From contig CP092877.1 of the NCBI GenBank assembly GCA_030710605.1, positions 68,318,488-68,382,487 on the forward strand: a stretch of DNA of 64,000 bases. The letters are read 5' to 3'. This DNA is from Cordylochernes scorpioides. Lineage: Eukaryota; Arthropoda; Arachnida; Pseudoscorpiones; Chernetidae. Of this stretch, positions 30,880-42,419 are shown in pieces (positions within the stretch are counted from its first letter, which is position 1; every line of letters begins with the position of its first letter). Made by a program: the position numbers and the translations under genes. Under the pieces are notes generated by a model. That model made no database searches. It was not told the origin of the DNA and saw only the letters and a program-made list of their open reading frames with translations.

Positions 30880-33590
30880 AATGGCCTTGGCTGAAAGCCA
30901 ATTGGTATCTTCTACTGCTAATGCAATCAGCACTTCTCCGGCGACGGAGAAGACTACCACCAACCATCAGCCTGGAACAGGCAAGCCGTCGACGAGCTGG
31001 GCGGATCTCGTCGATCGGACGAATCAACTCCCCATGGAGGAGGAAACAGACGGCTTCACCAAGGTGGAACCAAGGAGAAAGAGGCCGGTGGACTCCGAAG
31101 CGGCAGGATTCAAGAATGAAAATTTTGAAAGAATTCAAGAAAATTCAAAATTTGCAAATTCGCCAGCCGGCAAGTAGTTGCAAGCAAATCCGGCCGCCGC
31201 GCGTGACGTCACGGCGCTAACGACCGCTACCTGCGCAGATCCAGCCCCGAGGGACTGGGCTGACACCATGGAGGTGGAGGATGGACCTAATGATGGCTTC
31301 ACAGTCGTTAGGAACAAGAGGAGGTGCCGCGGCTCGGCGTCATCGGAGCACGCTACGAGGCAGCCCAACAAGCCCAAAGAGCCGAATAGCACCGAGCAGC
31401 GCAAGCGACCGACAGGGTCGAGAGCAGTGCCGCCCCAGGAGGTCAAGGCCACGCGGGCAAACATCGCCGACGCCAAGGCGAGGCAGTCCACATCCAACCA
31501 GGACAACTACATTTTTATAGAGCACTGTCCTGAGCTCTCGCCTTACGAATACCTCCAGGCCATCGACAAGCAGGTCGGGGGACCAAATCATATCATCCAG
31601 TTCAACAGGATGAACGGGGCATGTCATCGTGGGCCTGTCCAGCAAGGACCTTGCGAGCCGTCTGGTCGAACAGGGCCTGGATATTGAGGGCACGACCCTA
31701 AAGGTCTTCCCCTAACCGGAAGAGAGCCGAACGCATAGTCGTGGCAAATCTGCCCGGCTTTGTGGAGGATACCGCCGTCGTGGATGCCCTGCGACCCTAT
31801 GGAAAAGTCACCTCCATCGCCCCCATCCAGATCAAAATGGGGAATACTCCTTCACCGACGGCCGCCGGGAGGCCTACATCCTGCCCACGAGGGGAAGAAC
31901 TGGACAACCTACCAACTCGCCTAGACATCAGATCCAAAGGCGAATCTCTGCTGGCCTTCCTATCTTTCGGCATCAAATGCTCAAAACGCGGTAAGCAGGG
32001 CCACCACAGAGCCAACTGCCCAATCCTCGCCAGGCGGACCACCGGCCCCAGGGAAGCTTCGCCCTCCTCCCCACCTGAGAAAACAGAAAAATTCGATTTT
32101 CAGAAGAAAACAACAGTAGATAAATCAAAATTCTGACGCGGCGGATAGAACTGCTGCCGATTTTCTCCTTACAGCGCTGTGAAAGCCTGTTATGAACTGG
32201 GCAGAAAGCGTCGAGAAAAGGGACGACAACGGCGACAGCTTCACCGTGGTGAAGCATAAGAAGCGCTGCCGCGAATCGGGATTCCTCCGGCACCACAGCA
32301 GCGCAGACTAGCGGCGCTGGACCGCGCAGAGCGACCACCACTGCTACGCGAAGAAGCCCACATGGAATGCGATCACCGCAGGTCCAAGAGGTCAAGACCA
32401 ACGCGAGCTCACATTGCGGATGCCAAGGCGCGACAGGCCTCCTCCACGCAAGAATTCTGCGTATATATTGAACATTGCCCGGACTTTTCCCCCTACCAGT
32501 ACCCGTCTCCGGGCTGTTGACGCAGTGGTCGGCGGGCCCAAGAACATCATTCAACTAACCAGAATGAATGGCCACGTCCTCGTGGGACTCAACAGCAGGG
32601 TCCTTGCAGAGCGCCTCATCGCCCAAGGCCTACAGATCGACGGAACAGCCCTCAGGACCTTCTCCTTCCGCAAGAGGGCGGTGAAAATCATCATAGTGAA
32701 CCTCCCCTTCTTTGTGGAAGACGACACCATCATACAGGCACTGCGGCCATATGGGCGCGTCAACCACCATCGCCCCTTTGCAGTTCATGCTGGGTGAATA
32801 TACCTATGCGGATGGCCGCCGCGAGGCTTTACATCCACCTCCACGATGGCGTCAGACTGGAGAGGCTGCCCACCCGCCTGGACATCAAATCCAAAGGAGA
32901 CACCCTGCCGGCCTTCCTCTTCGGCATCAAATGCTAGAAATGCGGCAAGCAGGGTCATCGCAGGGCCAACTGCCCAGCGCTCGCCAGGCGGAACTTCGAC
33001 CTAAGCGTACGGACTCCCCTGTCCAGGTCAAAGCTGCTCCTCCCACCGTGCCTAAGCAAACCGGTCTACCAACGACCATGCCCTCTCCACCAGTGCCTCC
33101 AGCTCCATCAGAGGAGGCACCAAGTAATGCCCCAGTGACGCCCGCTGCTGCTCCAGGTGCTCCAGCGCTCCATCCTGCGCGACCTCTCCCGCCTGGAGAG
33201 GCGCCGAGCTCTACCTGCTCGGCCTCCAACCTGCCCACACCAGCCCTGCCTTCACCGGCACCCATCGAGCCAATGGAGGTGACACAGATCGAGGAGGAAG
33301 GCACAGGCTCCACCCAGGAAGGAAAGAACAAAATAAGGAAACAGCTAGATGCCTTCCTGCAGCAGGTTCCCACCACAATTTTTGACAAAACCAACCAAGA
33401 GGGTCTCGAAGAGGAGAACGTTCGTCGCGCCCTTGCCTCCACACCGACCCTCAAAAAGCAAATCCTTGACCTAACACCCGCCCAAAGGATTGCTATGTCC
33501 GAGCTGGTCGAAGCCCTCTTACAAAGGAAGCTCGACACCAGTGGCTCCATCTACAAGCGCCTTCGTCAGGCCCTGCCCCTGCTCCAATAA
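30880..33590 (+). pseudogene. LINE-A ORF1 with duplicated gag-like module, copy 1
   Basis: The start MALAESQLVSSTANAIS leads to a first block, SWADLVDRTNQ...DGFTKVEPRRKR. A second block follows (DWADTMEVEDGPNDGFTVV, an RRM-like fold region, then a zinc knuckle CSKRGKQGHHRANCP). A third, paralogous block repeats the scheme (NWAESVEKRDDN...SFTVVKHKKRC, IEHCPDFSPYQY, KCGKQGHRRANCP). A proline-rich linker and a conserved C-terminal helix region (RIAMSELVEALLQRKL) end at 33,590. ORF1 proteins of this Tx1/L1-like kind bind the element RNA. Breaks include TAG at 31,175-31,177, an extra G near 31,616, changes near 31,712 and 32,270-32,510, and a TAG in the last zinc knuckle (32,935-32,937). The first knuckle has R for the second Cys. 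Confidence 0.8.
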
Positions 33591-33599
33591 GAGACATCA

Positions 33600-34600
33600 T
33601 AGGCTTCACCATCGCCTTCATCAACGCCTCCATTGACGCTACTCGGAGGAAGAGCCTAGGTCTTTGTCATCTCCTGAGACAACATCGCGTGGACATTGCG
33701 CTAGTGCAAGAAACTAACGCCCACCATCTCGACGGCGCCCAAGACCTCTGCCTCGGCTATGGTGCTGTCACCGCACCACTGACGCAATCTCCGGTTCGGG
33801 CCTCGCCTGCGTCTACGCGCCGGGCGTCACCGTCTCGCGACACGTGGCCGGGCCACATTGTCTTGGCCGCCTTCAATGTCCACGGCCAAGAGATGACTGT
33901 CATAAATGTCCACCTCTCGCACGACCAGCGCGAGCGCATCGAGCAACTCCGCGTCATCGAGGCAGCTGCGGTTGAAGAGGAAGCCTGGGTCCTCGGGGAC
34001 TTCAACATCAGAGAGGACAGGAACCGCGACTCTATCTCCATGGCGGCCCTCGGAGCTCTTTGCGAGTCGGCGGCGCTGCTGGATGCAGCCTCCGAGTTTG
34101 ACGCTGCCCACCTCCCCACCAGAGTCGCTGCACATGGCGACCTGATCGAGAGCAGTCGCCTCGACAGGATCCTCGCTCCGGCGCGCTTCCTGGAGATTTC
34201 AACATCATACGCGACTGCTTCTTACTATCTCTCAGATCATCGCATGGTTCTGCTCCGTGTGGGCCCTCCAGCCGCCCCCTCCCAACTTCGCGTGGCCGCT
34301 ATGCTCCGCTCCGGGCTGGTCCAGGAGCACATGAACAACTACCTGGTGGACATTGGGGAGGAAATATCCATGCTCGATGTGCCTCAACTGTGGGATCGCT
34401 GGACACTAATCAAGGCCGGCATCCTCGCGGAGGCTCGCTCGCTCCACGATCCTCGCCACCATGATCGCGACGACGGCTACATCGGCAGGGCCCAACGCTG
34501 CATCAGGGCGCAGCTTGAGGCCTCGTCGACGAACGCGGATTACCCATCCCTCCCGGACCACGCGCGCCTCACGCGCCACCGCCGTACACCTATATACACA
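33600..34600 (+). pseudogene. LINE-A ORF2: APE-type endonuclease only, copy 1
   Basis: ORF2 begins after ORF1 with ATRRKSLGLCHLLRQHRVDI and has the APE endonuclease signatures LVQETN (metal-binding Glu), WVLGDFNIRED, SRLDRILAP and YLSDHRMVLL. A frameshifted patch lies near 33,770-33,840 (the YAPGV part is out of frame). After the endonuclease comes the linker KAGILAEARSLHDP, and the frame ends at about 34,610 without any reverse transcriptase. By family the endonuclease would nick target DNA. This copy cannot retrotranspose by itself. The junction at about 34,595 (CACAAGTAGTCAAAATTAAG) may be another insertion. Confidence 0.82.
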
Positions 34601-34619
34601 AGTAGTCAAAATTAAGGTA

Positions 34620-35018
34620 ACAAACACTTATTGTTAGTTTCCTTAGCTGTTTGTATCCTATGTCTAAGGAATGCTGGACAGCTGAAGAGAAGATGATCGA
34701 CTGTCTGTGGTTCTTCTGAACAGTGGATACAGGTAGAGTCTGTTTTCGTGATGTACACGTTTAATGTCTACCAGTACATGTATCAAATTATAATATATAG
34801 TCACGACCGTCTTTCCTCAATTCCTCATCGCTGTCACGGATGCGCGCGCATCATCATTATGATCATTATCATTATCTAATGATAATAATAATAATTATTA
34901 GTAGTATATTATTATTATTAATATATATAGTCACGACCGTCTTTCCTCAATTCCTCATCGGCCGCTTGTCACGGATGCGCGCGCATCATCATTATGATCA
35001 TTATCTTCTATAGAAGCT
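34620..35018. other. LINE tail remnant and TAGTCACGACC modules
   Basis: This repeats the order seen at 20,200-21,120: a minus-strand LINE C-terminal remnant (34,665-34,795), then two TAGTCACGACCGTC modules and an AATAAT microsatellite. No gene is seen. Confidence 0.6.
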
Positions 35019-35242
35019 TCTATCTTTATAATTATGTATATTTACAAAAAGTCAATTCGCTCGCGCCTCTAGCGGTGAAAATGAGGGGTAATACCAGCTG
35101 ACCTAATGTACATGTAAAGTTTGGAGCGGGACGTTTCACAAGAGTGACATCCACGGCTCCAATTTATAATTGTAACAAATAGTATTTGAATAAAACATTC
35201 AATCGGGTAAAAACACGGGCGTTGCCCGGGTCATTCGGCTAG
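35019..35242 (+). mobile_element. Short Helitron-like element, second copy
   Basis: Nearly identical with 21,128-21,352, ending ACACGGGCGTTGCCCGGGTC then ATTCGGCTAG. Confidence 0.65.
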
Positions 35243-35244
35243 TA

Positions 35245-35820
35245 TATATATATTGACAAATATTTACATTTTAAAAAATCTTATCTCAGATTTTAATGTG
35301 GAAGGATTTTGTTATCGTTTGATAGTGAACCAATCTCTCCAGCCTTCTCATTGGACGAATGTGGCCATGTTTGTATATATAAGGGGGCTATGGGATTGCG
35401 AGGGGAGTTGAGAGGAGTGTGGTGGATTATCGTCGTGGAGACGCTTAAAGTGTTCTCTGCGTGCTTTATCCGTGTCTGGCTATCTCCTCGCATACCTGTG
35501 TAACCCCGGTCCGATCCCTACCAACGCAACAATAAAGATAAGTACTGTGTGTGTGCTTTTTATTTTATTTTATTTAACAAATTGTGAGTTATTATTTAAT
35601 TTTTTTGTGTTGTACTCTTGAGTGTACGCTTTTTGTGCGTTTAGTTACTATTACTCTAGGCCCTGGTAATTTGCAACTTTTTGTGTTAACCCGTAAATAG
35701 TAACTTTTATCACAAGGCGCTAGTACATTATACCTTATTTAAAAAGTGACAATTTCATTTTTAAAAGCGGCGAATTCACTCTAAAAATGCTATAATTATT
35801 ATATTCGTTCTCTTATTTAA
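35245..35820 (+). repeat. LTR-like/promoter-bearing repeat, copy 2
   Basis: Same order of TATA box (about 35,373), GTGTAACCCCGGTCC and AATAAAG with a TGTGTGTG tract as at 21,362-21,905. Confidence 0.5.
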
Positions 35821-36176
35821 TCTATATATATAAAATTGAATGTCTGTCTGTCTGTTTGTCTGTCTGTTTGTTTGTACTCTATAGATTCAAAAACCATACA
35901 TCCAATCGCCGTGAAATTTTGGGATATTATTAGGTATATCACCGGAAGGTTTTTGAAAAATAATTACATGAATAACTTGAATATCCTTAGAGTTATTTGC
36001 AGATTTGTAGATTTAACTCGCAAGCAGCCACCCCATTGTGACGATGATAACAAGTTTTCTTATCACTAAGTTTGTTATCTTAAATATTATTTATCAAAAG
36101 TAAGATTATCTCAGGATGACACGGCAATGTGACACGGGAAAAAATGTTCACTAGATAAAACTATGATTTTCTATAT
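35821..36176 (+). mobile_element. Helitron-like 5' portion leading into a 32-bp array
   Basis: TCTATATATATAAAATTGAA and a TGTCTG tract start the element. It follows the 22,949 family up to CAGGATGACACGGCAATGTG and then passes directly into the minisatellite. A second such unit starts at 36,674. Confidence 0.65.
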
Positions 36177-36665
36177 GATATAAAAAGCCAACAATTAAGA
36201 GTGAATGTAATATAAAAAGCCAACAATGAAGAATGAATGTAAGATAAAAAGCCAACAATGAAGAGTGAATGTAATATAAAAAGCCAACAATGAAGAGTGA
36301 ATGTAAGATAAAAAGCCAACAATGAATAGTAAATGTAAATAAAAAGCCAACAATGAAGAGTAAATATAATATAAAAAGCCAACAATGAAGAGTGAATGTA
36401 AGATAAAAAGCCAACAATGAAGAGTAAATGTAATATAAAAAGCCAACAGAGTGGATGTAAGACAAAAAGCCAACAATGAAGAGTGAATGTAATATAAAAA
36501 GCCAACAATGAAGAATGAATGTAAGATAAAAAGCCAACAATGAAGAGTAAATATAATATAAAAAAGCCAACAATGCAGAGTGAATGTAAGATAAAAGCCA
36601 ACAATGAAGAGTAAATGTAATATGAAAGGCAACAGAGTGAATGTATGATAAAAAGCCAACAATGA
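36177..36665. repeat. 32-bp minisatellite, block 1
   Basis: The unit is AAAAAGCCAACAATGAAGAG plus TGAATGTAAGAT (about 15-16 copies). Since 32 is not a multiple of three, all three minus-strand frames share the same 32-residue hydrophobic repeat. These ORFs are not genes. Mirror block at about 41,575-42,063. Confidence 0.95.
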
Positions 36666-36673
36666 AGAATGAA

Positions 36674-37029
36674 TCTATCTTATATAATTAAAATTGAATG
36701 TCTGTCTGTCTGTTTGTCTGTCTGTTTGTTTGTACTCTATAGATTCAAAAACCATACATCTAATCGCCGTGTAATTTTGGGATATTATTAGGTATATCAC
36801 TGGGAAGGTTTTAGAAAAATAATTTCATGAATATCTTGAATATCCTTAGAGTTATTTGCAGATTTGTAGATTTAACTCGCAAGCAGCGCCCCATTGTGAC
36901 GATGATAACAAGTTTTCTTATCACTAAGTTTGTTATCTTAAACATTATTTATCAAAAGTAAGATTATCTCAGGATGACACGGCAATGTGAAACGGGAAAA
37001 AATGTTCACTAGAGAAAACTATGATTTTC
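36674..37029 (+). mobile_element. Second Helitron-like 5' portion
   Basis: It has the same start (AAAATTGAATGTCTGTCTG) and the same passage into the 32-bp array as the unit at 35,821. Confidence 0.65.
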
Positions 37030-37860
37030 TATATGATATAAAAAGCCAACAATGAAGAGTGAATGTAATATAAAAAGCCAACAATGAAGAATGAATGTGA
37101 GATAAAAAGCCAACAATGAAGAATGAATGTAAGATAAAAAGCCAACAATGAAGAGTGAATGTAATATAAAAAGCCAACAATGAAGAATGAATGTAAGATA
37201 AAAAGCCAACAATGAAGAGTGAATGTAATATAAAAAGCCAACAATGAAGAATGAATGTAAGATAAAAAGCCAACAATGAAGAATGAATGTAAGATAAAAA
37301 GCCAACAATGAAGAGTGAATGTAATATAAAAAGCCAACAATGAAGAATGAATGTAAGATAAAAAGCCAACAATGAAGAGTGAATGTAAGATAAAAAGCCA
37401 ACAATGAAGAGTAAATGTAATATAAAAAGCCAACAATGAAGAATGAATGTAAGATAAAAAGCCAACAAAGAAGAGTAAATATAATATAAAAAGCCAACAA
37501 TGAAGAGTGAATGTAAGATAAAAAGCCAACAATGAAGAGTAAATGTAAGATAAAAAGCCAACAATGAAGAGTGAATGTAATATAAAAAGCCAACAATGAA
37601 GAATGAATGTAAGATAAAAAGCCAACAATGAAGAATGAATGTAAGAAAAAAGCCAACAATGAAGAGTGAATGTAATATAAAAAGCCAACAATGAATAGTA
37701 AATGTAATATAAAAAGCCAACAATGAAGAGTAAATATAATATAAAAAGTCAACAATGAAGAGTGAATGTAAGATAAAAAGCCAACAATGAAGAGTGAATG
37801 TAATATAAAAAGCCAACAATGAAGAATGAATGTAAGTTAAAAGCCAACAATATGAAGAGT
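37030..37860. repeat. 32-bp minisatellite, block 2
   Basis: About 26 copies of the same unit as block 1. Mirror block at about 40,388-41,208, which shows more single-base indels. Confidence 0.95.
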
Positions 37861-38104
37861 AAATCTCTCTATATATATATAAAAGTCAATTTCTGTCTGT
37901 CTGTCTGTTTCGCGATAAACTCAAAAACTACTGAACCAATTGGTACCATATTTTGCATGTCGCTTTTTATAAACCTGAGGAAAATTTTCGGCTGCATTTT
38001 GATTAGTATTTTTGGCTATTTCTTTTTTTTTTTTCATTTGAAGAACTTTTTTACGCGGACTAATCCGGAATGGAATGAATACCTTAATATGGCCATTTTT
38101 TTAA

Positions 38105-38175
38105 GCATCGGTGGTTCAGTGGTAGAATGCTCGCCTGCCACGCGGGCGGCCCGGGTTCGATTCCCGGCCGATGCA
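38105..38175 (+). tRNA. trnG-GCC: tRNA-Gly (anticodon GCC)
   Basis: A 71-nt gene starting GCATCGGTGGTTCAGTGGTA with the T-arm CCGGGTTCGATTCCCGG and a fully paired acceptor stem GCATCGG/CCGATGC with discriminator A. The anticodon loop CTGCCAC places GCC at 38,137-38,139. The sequence is the standard animal tRNA-Gly(GCC). A T-run follows at once (38,177 on), a suitable RNA polymerase III terminator. It decodes GGC/GGU. It looks functional although it lies within Helitron-type repeats. Confidence 0.95.
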
Positions 38176-38184
38176 TTTTTTTTC
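38176..38184 (+). terminator. Pol III T-run after tRNA-Gly
   Basis: A run of eight T's (38,176-38,183) directly follows the discriminator base. Confidence 0.7.
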
Positions 38185-38212
38185 TTACAATTTTTAAAAC
38201 TCTTTTATATTA

Positions 38213-38967
38213 TCTTATATATATAAAATTGAATGTCTGTCTGTCTGTACTCTATAGATTCAAAAACCATACATCCAATCGCCGTGAAATTTTGGGATAT
38301 TATTAGGTATATCACCGGGAAGGTTTTTGAAAAATAATTTCATGAATATCTTGAATATCCTTAGAGTTATTTGCAGATTTGTAGATTTAACTCGCAAGCA
38401 GCGCCCCCATTGTGACGATGATAACAAGTTTCTTATCACTAAGTTTGTTATCTTAAATATTATTTATCAAAAGTAAGATTATCTCAGGATGACACGGCAA
38501 TTTATTTGCGACAAGAATAATGATACAATTCCAAGGCGAAGATACTATTCATTTAACTTCCAATTACCGAGGGAACCAATTAATATTGATTTTATTCAAC
38601 TTATCGAGTATTTCTCAAGGGACCGGGAAAAAATGTTCACTAGATAAAACTATGATTTTCTAATGTAGAAAATTAGGAAAGACAAAATTCAGGATGACAC
38701 GGCACACAGGGACCGGGAAAAAATGTTCACTTTATCGAGAGATTCAAATTTGCGAGTTTCAAATTATCAAAATATATCTTTTTTATTTTTTAATAAGTTT
38801 TTAGAGAATTGTTTTAACAAATGTTCGCTAGACAAACCTTTACTCGGGTAAAACCCCGGGCGAAGCCGAGTACGTTTTATAAGTTTAAAGAGAATTGTTT
38901 TAACAAATGTTCGTTAGACAAACATTCATTCGGGTAAAACCCGGGCGAAGCCGGGCGGGTCCGCTAG
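38213..38967 (+). mobile_element. Helitron-like element with two nested 3' ends
   Basis: It starts TCTTATATATATAAAATTG and ends GGGCGAAGCCGGGCGGGTCC then GCTAG at 38,964-38,967. An internal CCCCGGGCGAAGCCGAGTAC at about 38,855 looks like a second, older 3' hairpin, so the last ~95 bp are a partial duplication. Confidence 0.7.
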
Positions 38968-38969
38968 TT

Positions 38970-39282
38970 TATATATAAATACAAAAAAAAATTCAGCAAT
39001 TCATTCAACAATCTAAAAAATATTCAAAACAAGCAATTTTAAGATAACACCATATGTAAAACAGTCGGCCAAGAAAACAACAACGATATTACATCTTTCT
39101 CACATATTCACACACAATCTTGTTTAATAATTAAAACTAATCTTTAACATTGTTTATTATACTTCATGATATATAATATTCGTTAGACAAAAACTTTCAC
39201 TCGGGTAAAACCCGGGCGTAGCCGGGTACATCCGCTAGTATATAATATATAATTCAAAATATTATGATTATTTATATATAGT
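38970..39282 (+). other. Palindrome spacer with Helitron 3' part
   Basis: It holds the 3' portion of a Helitron-like element ending CCCGGGCGTAGCCGGGTACA then TCCGCTAG (39,238), homologous to the minus-strand element at 21,959-22,431. Confidence 0.65.
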
Positions 39283-40075
39283 AACTAGCGGACCCGCCCG
39301 GCTTCGCCCGGGTTTACCCGAATGAATGTTTGTCTAACGAACATTTGTTAAAACAATTCTCTTTAAACTTATAAAACGTACTCGGCTTCGCCCGGGGTTT
39401 TACCCGAGTAAAGGTTTGTCTAGCGAACATTTGTTAAAACAATTCTCTAAAAACTTATTAAAAAATAAAAAAAGATATATTTTGATAATTTGAAACTCGC
39501 AAATTTGAATCTCTCGATAAAGTGAACATTTTTTCCCGGTCCCTGTGTGCCGTGTCATCCTGAATTTTGTCTTTCCTAATTTTCTACATTAGAAAATCAT
39601 AGTTTTATCTAGTGAACATTTTTCCCGGTCCCTTGAGAAATACTCGATAAGTTGAATAAAATCAATATTAATTGGTTCCCTCGGTAATTGGAAGTTAAAT
39701 GAATAGTATCTTCGCCTTGGAATTGTATCATTATTCTTGTCGCAAATAAATTGCCGTGTCATCCTGAGTTAATCTTACTTTTGATAAATAATATTTAAAT
39801 AACAAACTTAGTGATAAGAAAACTTGTTATCATCGTCACAATGGGGGCGCTGCTTGCGAGTTAAATCTACAAATCTGCAAATAACTCTAAGGATATTCAA
39901 GATATTCATGAAATTATTTTTCAAAAACCTTCCCGGTGATATACCTAATAATATCCCAAAATTTCACGGCGATTGGATGTATGGTTTTTGAATCTATAGA
40001 GTACAGACAGACAGACATTCAATTTTATATATATAAGATAATATAAAAGAGTTTTAAAAATTGTAAGAAAAAAAA

Positions 40076-40146
40076 TGCATCGGCCGGGAATCGAACCCGG
40101 GCCGCCCGCGTGGCAGGCGAGCATTCTACCACTGAACCACCGAGGC
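40076..40146 (-). tRNA. trnG-GCC: tRNA-Gly (GCC), mirror copy with acceptor mismatch
   Basis: Identical to the gene at 38,105-38,175 except for position 3 of the acceptor stem: GCCTCGG replaces GCATCGG, so base 3 no longer pairs with T near the 3' end. The anticodon, D-, T-arms and following T-run are kept. It is either a mildly damaged gene or a sequence error in the right arm. Confidence 0.85.
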
Positions 40147-40387
40147 TTAAAAAAATGGCCATATTAAGGTATTCATTCCATTCCGGATTAGTCCGCGTAA
40201 AAAAAGTTCTTCAAATGAAAAAAAAAAGAAATAGCCAAAAATACTAATCAAAATGCAGCCGAAAATTTTCCTCAGGTTTATAAAAAGCGACATGCAAAAT
40301 ATGGTACCAATTGGTTCAGTAGTTTTTGAGTTTATCGCGAAACAGACAGACAGACAGAAATTGACTTTATATATATAGAGAGATTTA

Positions 40388-41208
40388 CTCTTCATATTGT
40401 TGGCTTTTAACTTACATTCATTCTTCATTGTTGGCTTTTTATATTACATTCACTCTTCATTGTTGGCTTTTTATCTTACATTCACTCTGTTGGCTTTTTA
40501 TATACATTTACTCTTCATTGTTGGCTTTTATCTTACATTCTACTCTTCATTGTTGGCTTTTTATATTACATTCACTCTTCATTGTTGGCTTTTTATCTTA
40601 CATTCATTCTTCATTGTTGGCTTTTTATCTTACATTCATTCTTCATTGTTGGCTTTTTATATTACATTCACTCTTCATTGTTGGCTTTTTATCTTACATT
40701 TACTCTTCATTGTTGGCTTTTTATCTTACATTCACTCTTCATTGTTGGCTTTTTATATTATATTTACTCTTCTTTGTTGCTTTTTATCTTACATTCATTC
40801 TCATTGTTGGCTTTTTATAGTACATTTACTCTTCATTGTTGGCTTTTTATCTTACATTCACTCTTCATTGTTGGCTTTTTATCTTACATTCATTCTTCAT
40901 TGTTGGCTTTTTATATTACATTCACTCTTCATTGTTGGCTTTTTATCTTACATTCATTCCTTCATTGTTGGCTTTTTATCTTACATTCATTCTTCATTGT
41001 TGGCCTTTTTATATTACATTCACTCTTCATTGTTGGCTTTTTATCTTACATTCATTCTTCATTGTTGGCTTTTTATATTACATTCACTCTTCATTGTTGG
41101 CTTTTTATCTTACATTCATTCTTCATTGTTGGCTTTTTATCTCACATTCATTCTTCATTGTTGGCTTTTTTATTACATTCACTCTTCATTGTTGGCTTTT
41201 TATATCAT
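40388..41208. repeat. 32-bp minisatellite, mirror block
   Basis: Reverse complement of the array at 37,030-37,860 (CATTGTTGGCTTTTTAT units). ORFs of up to 271 codons here are repeat artefacts. Confidence 0.95.
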
Positions 41209-41574
41209 ATAGAAAATCATAGTTTTCTCTAGTGAACATTTTTTCCCGTTTCACATTGCCGTGTCATCCTGAGATAATCTTACTTTTGATAAATAATGTT
41301 TAAGATAACAAACTTAGTGATAAGAAACTTGTTATCATCGTCACAATGGGGGCGCTGCTTGCGAGTTAAATCTACAAATCTGCAAATAACTCTAAGGATA
41401 TTCAAGATATTCATGAAATTATTTTTCTAAAACCTTCCCGGTGATATACCTAATAATATCCCAAAATTACACGGTGATTAGATGTATGGTTTTTTGAATC
41501 TATAGAGTACAAACAAACAGACAGACAAACAGACAGACAGACATTCAATTTTATATATATATAAGATAGATTCA

Positions 41575-42063
41575 TTCTTCATTGTTGGCTTTTTATCATA
41601 CATTCACTCTGTTGCCTTTCATATTACATTTACTCTTCATTGTTGGCTTTTTATCTTACATTCACTCTGCATTGTTGGCTTTTTATATTATATTTACTCT
41701 TCATTGTTGGCTTTTTATCTTACATTCATTCTTCATTGTTGGCTTTTTATATTACATTCACTCTTCATTGTTGGCTTTTTGTCTTACATTCACTCTGTTG
41801 GCTTTTTATATTACATTACTCTTCATTGTTGGCTTTTTATCTTACATTCACTCTTCATTGTTGGCTTTTATATTATATTTACTCTTCATTGTTGGCTTTT
41901 ATATTACATTTACTATTCATTGTTGGCTTTTTATCTTACATTCACTCTTCATTGTTGGCTTTTTATATTACATTCACTCTTCATTGTTGGCTTTTTATCT
42001 TACATTCATTCTTCATTGTTGGCTTTTTATATTACATTCACTCTTAATTGTTGGCTTTTTATA
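41575..42063. repeat. 32-bp minisatellite, second mirror block
   Basis: Reverse complement of the array at 36,177-36,665. Confidence 0.95.
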
Positions 42064-42419
42064 TCATATAGAAAATCATAGTTTTATCTAGTGAACATTT
42101 TTTCCCGTGTCACATTGCCGTGTCATCCTGAGATAATCTTACTTTTGATAAATAATATATTAAGATAACAAACTTAGTGATAAGAAAACTTGTTATCATC
42201 GTCACAATGGGTGGCTGCTTGCGAGTTAAATCTACAAATCTGCAAATAACTCTAAGGATATTCAAGTTATTCATGTAATTATTTTTCAAAAACCTTCCCT
42301 GATATACCTAATAATATCCCAAAATTTCACGGCGATTGGATGTATGGTTTTTTGAATCTATAGAGTACAAACAAACGACAGACAAACGGACAGACAGACA
42401 TTCAATTTTATATATAGAT

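Larger units (their letters stand above)
22949..34441 (+). repeat. Segmental duplication, copy 1 (11.5 kb)
   Basis: From the Helitron start at 22,949 this segment is collinear and nearly identical with 46,393-63,284, once the Gypsy insertion at 52,928-58,414 is left out. The left edge coincides with a Helitron-like 5' end in both copies. Copy 2 is cut on the right by an LTR insertion at 63,285, so the true right limit is not visible. One clear difference is that copy 1 has about 57 bp more near 24,420-24,475, between two ATATCAAC repeats. Confidence 0.93.
37865..38208 (+). mobile_element. Helitron-type unit carrying tRNA-Gly
   Basis: It starts TCTCTCTATATATATATAAA and GTCAATTTCTGTCTGTCTG, a relative of the other Helitron 5' ends, and encloses the tRNA-Gly gene at 38,105-38,175. 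No CTAG end is seen before the next Helitron starts at 38,213. Confidence 0.5.
35264..38969 (+). repeat. Left arm of a giant palindrome (3.7 kb)
   Basis: The whole block recurs in reverse complement at 39,283-42,978, with a spacer of only 313 bp. Contents in order: LTR-like repeat, Helitron 5' part, 32-bp array, Helitron 5' part, 32-bp array, tRNA-Gly unit, Helitron. Arm differences are mostly one-base indels, denser in the right arm, which fits lower sequence quality or an inverted-read artefact there. Confidence 0.93.

Noticed and set aside
36151..42091. Long hydrophobic ORFs that look like multi-pass membrane proteins
   Set aside because: They are the 32-bp minisatellite read in three frames; all frames give the same 32-residue cycle.
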